A DNA stretch of 64,000 nucleotides, from contig JASJOG010000180.1 of NCBI GenBank assembly GCA_030142905.1, positions 70,001 through 134,000 on the forward strand. The letters run 5' to 3'. The stretch is from Heliopora coerulea. Lineage: Eukaryota; Cnidaria; Anthozoa; Scleralcyonacea; Helioporidae. Positions 58,142 to 64,000 of this stretch are shown here, piece by piece. Under the pieces are notes generated by a model. It was not told the origin of the DNA. It did no database searches and saw only the letters and a program-made list of their open reading frames with translations. The translations under genes were made by a program, and so were the position numbers. Numbering within the stretch: the stretch's first letter is position 1; each line of letters starts with the position of its first letter.

Positions 58142-61100
58142 TACGACTCATCAAACATAGTTCTAATTTCACAAGCTACTTCGTGTATTACGTTTACTTG
58201 GGTAGTTGAGCAAGTTATTACCACTTATCCAATCCTGACGAAGCATTTACTCCACTAACTCAATCAACAAAAGCGCACAATTAGTGGTGCACTCCCTCGT
58301 TTAAAAAGCACAACCACAGCTTGTCCTTTATTCACTTAATGGGAAAACAACTCAGATGTACTTACCGTTTATTCCACGAGGAGAAACATCAGTCAACTTC
58401 ATTCCACATTCTTTGAGAAACGCAATCTAACGAAGAGAAAACAGTTAGTGAGCCTGCGTTCACTCACACACCCACCGGCGGTATCAGTGGCAGACCCGCT
58501 GCATTCTGTCATAACCTGAAGGCTGATCAACTAACAATGAAGCCAAGCATGGCTTATTTTTTTTATGGCCTCGGTAATTTTCCGCACAAACCTGACTCCT
58601 TCGTCGCTTCGGTCTGTACGAAAACCTCAGGCAAATACTTTGCCGTACAGACCTCACACTCGGTTAATAAGTCATCATTATGTGTGTATATTTTTGGTGT
58701 TACTTTCACTTCAATACTTGAGCGCTGCAACACCGCATCTGCTCCAGAATTACTTTCAAAATATACTTACAGTTAGCTCTACGCTGTCATCCGTCGGTGT
58801 CTGAAGCAACAACGTAAGAATCTCCAAAGCTAAAATCTCGTGAGCCTAGAATTATGGGAAGAGCATAAGGTAATTACGTATCTTTATTAGACACCCAACC
58901 ATACAGGGGAAGCTTGCAGGGACTTCTTTGGTAATCTGTGTACCAGAATTTGCCTATTACACCGAAAAAGGCGTAAGCTAAGAAAATTATACCATTAACA
59001 ACGCAAATAAAAGAAAAAAATCTTCATAGTTAAAGCACGTTCAACCGACAGGAAAAAAAGAAAAATACAAGAAAACAAGAAGACGAAATGGAGAAACTAC
59101 AATTATACGAGCATGCTTGGGGAAATTTTTTCGAATAATTTTCTAGAGCCGTGGATTTTCGCTATAACGCATCACGTTCATGATTCAATGGATGATTGCA
59201 AAAAGGTTCGCCAGTTGCAAGGTACTAGTGGTTACAAGGCAGTTATGGATTGGATTTTATACTGTAATTCCACTTACTACTTGTTGATTGACTAAGTGAG
59301 CAATAAATCGAGTTGCAGACAAACAAATAGCCTGAAATTGGAGAAATAGTTATGAATTTATGAAGAAAATGGTTTATGAGTTAACGAAATACGTCAATGA
59401 TCCTAAGTTAAATAAACTTGTCTTGTTTTGCTCCTGGTGAACAGTTCGTTCGTAATGGTGAGATACAGAGTAGAAATGGAAGGAAGACATACGAAAAGAA
59501 GAGGATAAGGGGGAGGATAGAAGGAGAATTACAAAGAGGTGAAGGACAAGCAGAAAGGAGGAAAGAACAGGAGGGTAACGAGAAGAAGTTGGGAGAAGAG
59601 AGGTAGTTGGTGGAGGAGGAGAAAGAGAAGATGGTTCAAGAAAAGAAGAGTCGGAAGCTGGAGAAGTACAAGAAGGGAGAAAAGGAGAGGAAGGATGAGA
59701 AGAAGTTGAAGTGGGAGGAGGAGAAAAAGTAGATGGAGAGAAAGAGAAGGAGGGAGATAAAGGAAATGGAGATGGAGAAAGTGAACGAAATAGAGGGAGC
59801 TGAAGTAGGAAAAAAACGTTAGCTCGGCACCCTCTCATGGCACATACTTTGTTGTTTCTGCGGAAGGATCTTCTAAAAAGCAATATCAGTCTTCGAAGTA
59901 TGAGTTCACCAATTTTGGGAAACTACGGAAGACAAACAAGAACCAATGATTACAAGTACAGAATTAAACAACATACGGGAACCCAGTGGCACACCGTCAC
60001 TTCAAATATAGATGCAGAAGCAATATAACTTTTTAAATTTTACACCAGGCTGTAACTTTAGGACTACAAATCATCCTCCCGTTCACGTGATTCTTAGCAT
60101 CCTTATCGCCTGTGAGTACCTAAATTCTAAAGTTTTAGTTTTTGTTTCTCTTTGATTTTCCTCAAGCTTGATGCGAATCTTGGACTTTTCATCGCCAAGA
60201 GAAGGTAGCAAGCAAGACGGAAACCTTAACTACGATGTCAGACTGGATACTTGTCTTTGACTGTGGACGGTCAGCGCTTCGCTGCAGCCATTTATGACAG
60301 ACATACCAGTTATTTCATTATTTTTGAGTAGTTTTACGGAATGAACTTTAAGAGTTACTACATTGTTTCTCTCACGTTTTTATTTCGTACAGGTATTCTG
60401 AATCTTTCCTTTCGAGGCCTCTCCATTTGGCATTAAGTATCGTCCGGCGTTAGCCAGAGTAAAATAGTAAAGGTCCGATGTTAATGACACTTCAACTCTA
60501 TCTCTACTCTGTGCAACGCATACTCTGTCCTTGTTCGATGTCAACCCAAAAATACCAGGTTTCGATTTTTCAGTAGATGTGACGAAGATATGTAATTATC
60601 CAGGCGACCACAAAGTACCGTACCTTGGTATTGACTACGGCGGTTAACGCGGCATAGACGTGAGTGAATGAAGGAGAGCTGGACTGAGCTTTGATGACAG
60701 CTTGGGCAAGAAGACCCCTAAAACACGAAGCAAGTCACAATCATAACGCAAAGGCCTCCATGAACGAGAACACACGTTTACTACTGGCGAAGAGCCATCT
60801 CTCAAGATGTCAGTGTACATTTCCCCTGTTTCGGTGTTGTGATAAGCTTTTAATATTGCCCCTTAAAACACACTTTAATTTCAAAGGAGCTCCTTCCTTG
60901 TAAGTAGCCACCCACCCCATAAAACCTCAAAAAACCAGAAGAATGTTGTTTCAATTTCCTAGCTAACATCGGAACTTTGCGAAGTAGTTCGAAATCATTC
61001 ATACCTTCCACGAACAATGTTCTCTTGGAAAAGTTCCCGCACTATGTTACCCAGATTTGAGGTGTTCACCTGTATAATGAACAAAAGAAAAAGAACTTTA

Positions 61101-63982
61101 CTTTCTTTTCAAGCATGGGATATATGATGGTTCATCCTGGGGTATGTTATCATGTCTCAAAGGTACAAATATTGCTTTCAATTTGCTCTTTAAAGAACAA
61201 ACAATCGCAAATGACAATTGTATGGCGTAAATTTACCTTAATTGTGTGTAGAGCCTAATCTAAGGATTTATGAAATGTGAAATTGAATTTAGTATGTATA
61301 GCCACATGCACAGTGGCACATGGAATACTGAGATATCTGAGTGATAAAGTCTTGAACTCACAAGATGACAGGCACTTGTAAACTTTAACAAAATGAACTG
61401 AGGTAGCACTGTACCTTGTTAATAAGACCATTGATACTTTTCTTCAAAGCTTCCCAACTGATTCTCTGATATTCAGAACTACAAAACAGGTTTCAAATTT
61501 ACTATATGTATTTGTTTTCGGAAATTGGAGTTTGAAACTATAGTAGGCTTTACTGGGTCCTAGAGGGTCAGTAATTAGAGCCTCTGACTAGCAGTCAGAA
61601 TGATGTGGGTTTTCTAAGTATTCAAGGCTTCACACAACTTGAACAGATGAGGAACAATAATAGTTTTGAAGGTTTCCACGTTGTTTTATTTTGCTTTGCT
61701 TGGAAAAATTCAAGATTAACCTACACTGCTGAAGTCAACTTGGCTCAAATTTCCAGGGGTTGTGTTACAAAACATTTAGCATTTGAATCATTAGTTAAAA
61801 TGGTATATAAATACATCCATACAATTTCAGAATCATCCTCAGGGTAACATGAATTAACCTACACTGCTAAAGTCAACTGGAACATACTTTAACTTTTAAT
61901 TAACTTGTTAAGTTGTCATGAGAATTTCTCACGCACTCAAATTGGAGAAAATGAGCATACTGTTCCCAGTTCACTCAATAGCTCAACAGGTAGAGCAGTG
62001 GTCCAGTAACCTGAACATGCAAGCTTGAATCCTGCTCTAGTCCACTTTTCTAGTTCACTTTAGCAGTGTAGGTTAATTCATAAAATATTCTCTACATCCT
62101 TACAACATGCACCAAAACTCAGCCACAGAAAACTGGGTTAATAATGCTTATAAAACATTCTGTTAGTTATCTTTTTGTCGAGTATCCTGCCCAATATTTT
62201 CCATCCACTGTATCTGGCTCATCCAGTATCAAATTAGATAGTGAAAGTTACCTTAGGTTGCACACCCATACAATGAAGCACAGAATACTATACCTGCTTT
62301 TATCACTAATCTGTTCTTGCAGCATTCTTAACTTTGCTGGAGGAATGTAGGCTCCTCCTAAAACATCAAAGATGCACCATGCTAGTCCAATGCTTTACAA
62401 ATTGAGGTAAAAAAAATATTCCCACTACAATTTTTGAAGCACTTAATGACTATATATGTAATAGTACACCTATAATAATTGAATGCACAGACATAAACAA
62501 CAAAAGTACAACAGGGATGACACAAGAAGGAGCTATAGCCCCCCTGTCAAGGAACATTAGTCCCCCTGTCAGAAAACCCCTCCTGATAATTTGTTGGGGA
62601 ATTGCAACTAATAATAACACATAATATACATTATGCACACTATGAGTGTTTGTTATTGATTTAGCTCACAAAAATAATAGACTCTTCTTTTCATAACAAA
62701 TCTTAAAATAAACTGTTTCTAGTCTACGATCATTCTTGTGAAAAGTAATAAGTTTTTGACCTTCAAATAAGGAAATTATTGAGAGGGCATGGTCTCAGCT
62801 CATTCTGGTTTAGCCCAAATGTTGGGGACACTAGCCTCTGCATCAGAGAATTCCTGGCACCACCCTTGAACTACAGTATTAAGCCTACTAGAGTTGAGTC
62901 TGATATCCAATGTCCTCATGAAGTAAGCAACAAGTTGGACAATTCATGGAACATACCAGCTCTTGTTAATAATGGTTCTTTTCTTTTAGGTTCTTTTTCT
63001 GCTTCCTTGCCATCTTTGTTTTGATCTTTGTCCTTCTCCCCAGAGCTTTCTTTGGCCTTTTTCATATCTTCTTCAACATCTGCCTTTTCTAGGTCATACC
63101 TAGGTCTACTTCTATTATCCCTACGTTCTTCATGGTCCCTATCTCTTCTCCTGTCACCTGAAAAGTCCCTGTGCTTTCTCCGTTTGTGGTCATCTTTGTC
63201 TCTCTGTTCTCGAGCATCTTGTTTTTCATACTCTCTTCTGTTCTCCTTTTCCTCATAATGATGTTTTCTCTGCCAAATTAACATAAATGTTGAAATCAAT
63301 TGGAGTAATCAGCAATGATCTCAGTATTGTAATAATAACATACAGGCTATGTACCAGAAGTCAGTTGCCAGAAGAAGCCAGTTGTCTCTGTATGCCAGTC
63401 AAATGAAGGACAACAAACAAACAGCACAATCCATTGTTTTTACCAATTGTTAATGCCAAGCATTAACAAAAACAAGAATAGTAATGATAATAATATCATT
63501 TTTTTAACCATGATAAATATAATTATATAACTACAGCCAAAGCTGATGGGGTTATGAATTTAAATCAACATCTAAGAATACACAACAATATTAAAAATGC
63601 TATCCCAACAATTACTTACTATAATAAAAACACATGATATTAAGAATAAATGAAATCTTGGTCATTGAATTTTGACTTTGGCTTGATTGGAGTGTGCTCT
63701 AATTGGTCCTTCATGAGCTTACAAATTGTAAATGTCAAAAACTACTTCAAATTTGATTTATTTCTTTACCCATTGATACCCATAAATTTAGCATGAGTTA
63801 AATACCTTTGACGAATGTCTTTCATCGATATCTTCCCTTCTTTGGCGTTCTCGCTTCGCTCGCCTCTCTTCTTGATCGCTAAATTGGACGGAAAATAAGT
63901 TGATCAAGCATGTTAACCAAATTTAAGAGTACGTGTAAATAAAAAATCGTTTAAAATGTGAGGTGAATTACCTGGTTGGCAT
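49350..63982 (-). CDS. CWC22: Pre-mRNA-splicing factor CWC22 homologue, 24 coding exons
   Basis: Exons (minus strand, high to low): 63972-63982, 63806-63878, 62957-63269, 62294-62357, 61415-61478, 61005-61069, 60624-60717, 59848-59922, 59278-59331, 58771-58845, 58366-58426, 57889-57992, 57297-57399, 56954-57016, 54982-55068, 54021-54108, 53766-53826, 53505-53582, 53098-53157, 52125-52217, 51717-51763, 50946-51026, 50137-50238, 49350-49497. All introns are GT-AG, and the sum is 2064 nt (687 residues). An in-frame TAA lies six bases before the ATG. Order: charged Arg/Glu/Asp-rich N-terminus; LLTRAGGAYIPP (about 127-138); MIF4G region (about 155-350, with [18 protein letters not shown]); an acidic Ser/Asp linker (407-435); MA3 region (about 445-565, with [20 protein letters not shown]); and a Ser-rich end. 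CWC22 is a spliceosomal protein that recruits eIF4A3 for exon-junction complex assembly in the nucleus. Human CWC22 has a longer RS-like tail, which is missing here. Confidence 0.95.
51950..52090 (+). repeat. SINE in CWC22 intron, third family, copy 1
   Basis: A tRNA-like head CAGCTCAATTGGTAGAGCAG is followed by GAATCCTGCTCTAGG, with flanking GCATACTATTCCCAGTT and TTTAGCAGTGTAGCTTAATT. The same unit recurs at 61920-62095. Confidence 0.65.
54230..54500 (-). repeat. SINE in CWC22 intron with V-domain-like block
   Basis: On the minus strand the tRNA-like head has TGCCACAATGGTAGTGCACG and B box GGGTTCGATTCC. It is followed about 100 bases on by TTTTTTCCGGGTACTTCGG and TTTCCTCC, resembling the conserved central domain of V-type SINEs. 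Confidence 0.65.
55763..56196. mobile_element. hAT-like non-autonomous element in CWC22 intron
   Basis: The left end is CAGGGTCGTACACTATT and the right end is CCCGTACGAACCTTG (reverse complement CAAGGTTCGTACGGG), imperfect inverted ends. Both sides carry reiterated CCATGACTTTCCA motifs. No clear 8-bp duplication was seen. Confidence 0.55.
56787..56890 (-). repeat. Penelope-like terminal fragment in CWC22 intron
   Basis: The minus strand reads TTGATGATGATCACTGCAAG, then GTAATCGAAACGTCG. This is the stem-loop plus GAAACGTC series that ends Penelope-like elements, with a hammerhead-like core whose first C is T. Confidence 0.5.
58109..58136. repeat. AT dinucleotide microsatellite
   Basis: Fourteen uninterrupted AT units in a CWC22 intron. 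Confidence 0.95.
59460..59800 (+). repeat. Purine-rich GGAGAAGA tract in CWC22 intron
   Basis: A GAGGAGAAAG-type low-complexity stretch of about 340 bp. On the coding (minus) strand it is a long CT-rich tract immediately downstream of exon 8 (59848-59922). Confidence 0.85.
61920..62095 (+). repeat. SINE in CWC22 intron, third family, copy 2
   Basis: TAGCTCAACAGGTAGAGCAG with GAATCCTGCTCTAGT and the flanks GCATACTGTTCCCAGTT and TTTAGCAGTGTAGGTTAATT match the copy at 51950-52090. Confidence 0.65.
62516..62872 (+). repeat. Interspersed repeat, copy 2 of 2 in window
   Basis: Homologous over its whole length to 7262-7608 in the same orientation, from AGCCCCCCTGTCA to GAGAATTCCTGGCACCACCC. It lies in a CWC22 intron between exons 3 and 4. 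Confidence 0.65.
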
Positions 63983-64000
63983 TTCTTAACTCGATTTATT

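Noticed and set aside
59374..59883. 169-codon minus-strand frame rich in Ser/Pro/Leu
   Set aside because: It starts in CWC22 exon 8 and runs through a splice donor into a purine-rich intron tract. Low-complexity translation, not a real product.

Overview
This is a eukaryotic, metazoan window. It is AT-rich, has GT-AG introns, and is crowded with transposable elements. Single-exon CYP2-clan P450 genes, a single-exon class A GPCR, Penelope-like, pogo/Tigger, Tc1, hAT and tRNA-derived SINE elements together suggest a cnidarian, plausibly a stony coral or anemone. That assignment is inference from gene style; no taxonomic marker was seen.

Layout. 1-4.3 kb: a decayed Penelope-like element (PLE), reverse-transcriptase tail plus GIY-YIG, split by a Tc1 element with a dead transposase. 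4.8-6.3 kb: an intact single-exon ankyrin-repeat gene. 7.3-12.2 kb: LTR, gag, SINE and LINE debris. 12.2-43.9 kb: a tandem P450 array with two intact copies (13.4 and 39.6 kb), one copy broken by a SINE with a 12-bp target duplication (24.7 kb) and one decayed copy (30.1 kb). The copies share long duplicated flanks that carry the same transposons at the same sites, so insertions and duplications can be ordered in time. 44.1-45.2 kb: an orphan rhodopsin-family GPCR on the minus strand. 49.0-64.0 kb: the complete splicing factor CWC22 on the minus strand. I resolved 24 coding exons that join in frame to 687 residues.

The most unusual system lies inside the P450 array. Two different pogo/Tigger-type transposons (family A at 16.3-18.1 kb, family B at 20.9-23.8 kb) each carry, divergently from the transposase, a small minus-strand gene for a HIRAN-domain protein. 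HIRAN is the domain that binds 3' single-strand DNA ends in HLTF/Rad5. The transposase C-termini end in PCNA-interacting (PIP) box matches. A transposon encoding a PCNA-binding transposase together with a HIRAN partner would couple transposition to replication forks; this functional link is inference. A third pogo family (C) is nested inside a duplicate of family A. Each family has its own short motif reiterated near its ends.

Family B itself sits in the spacer of a foldback element with an 11-bp target duplication, whose arms contain a hammerhead-ribozyme-like motif resembling those of Penelope-like elements and retrozymes.
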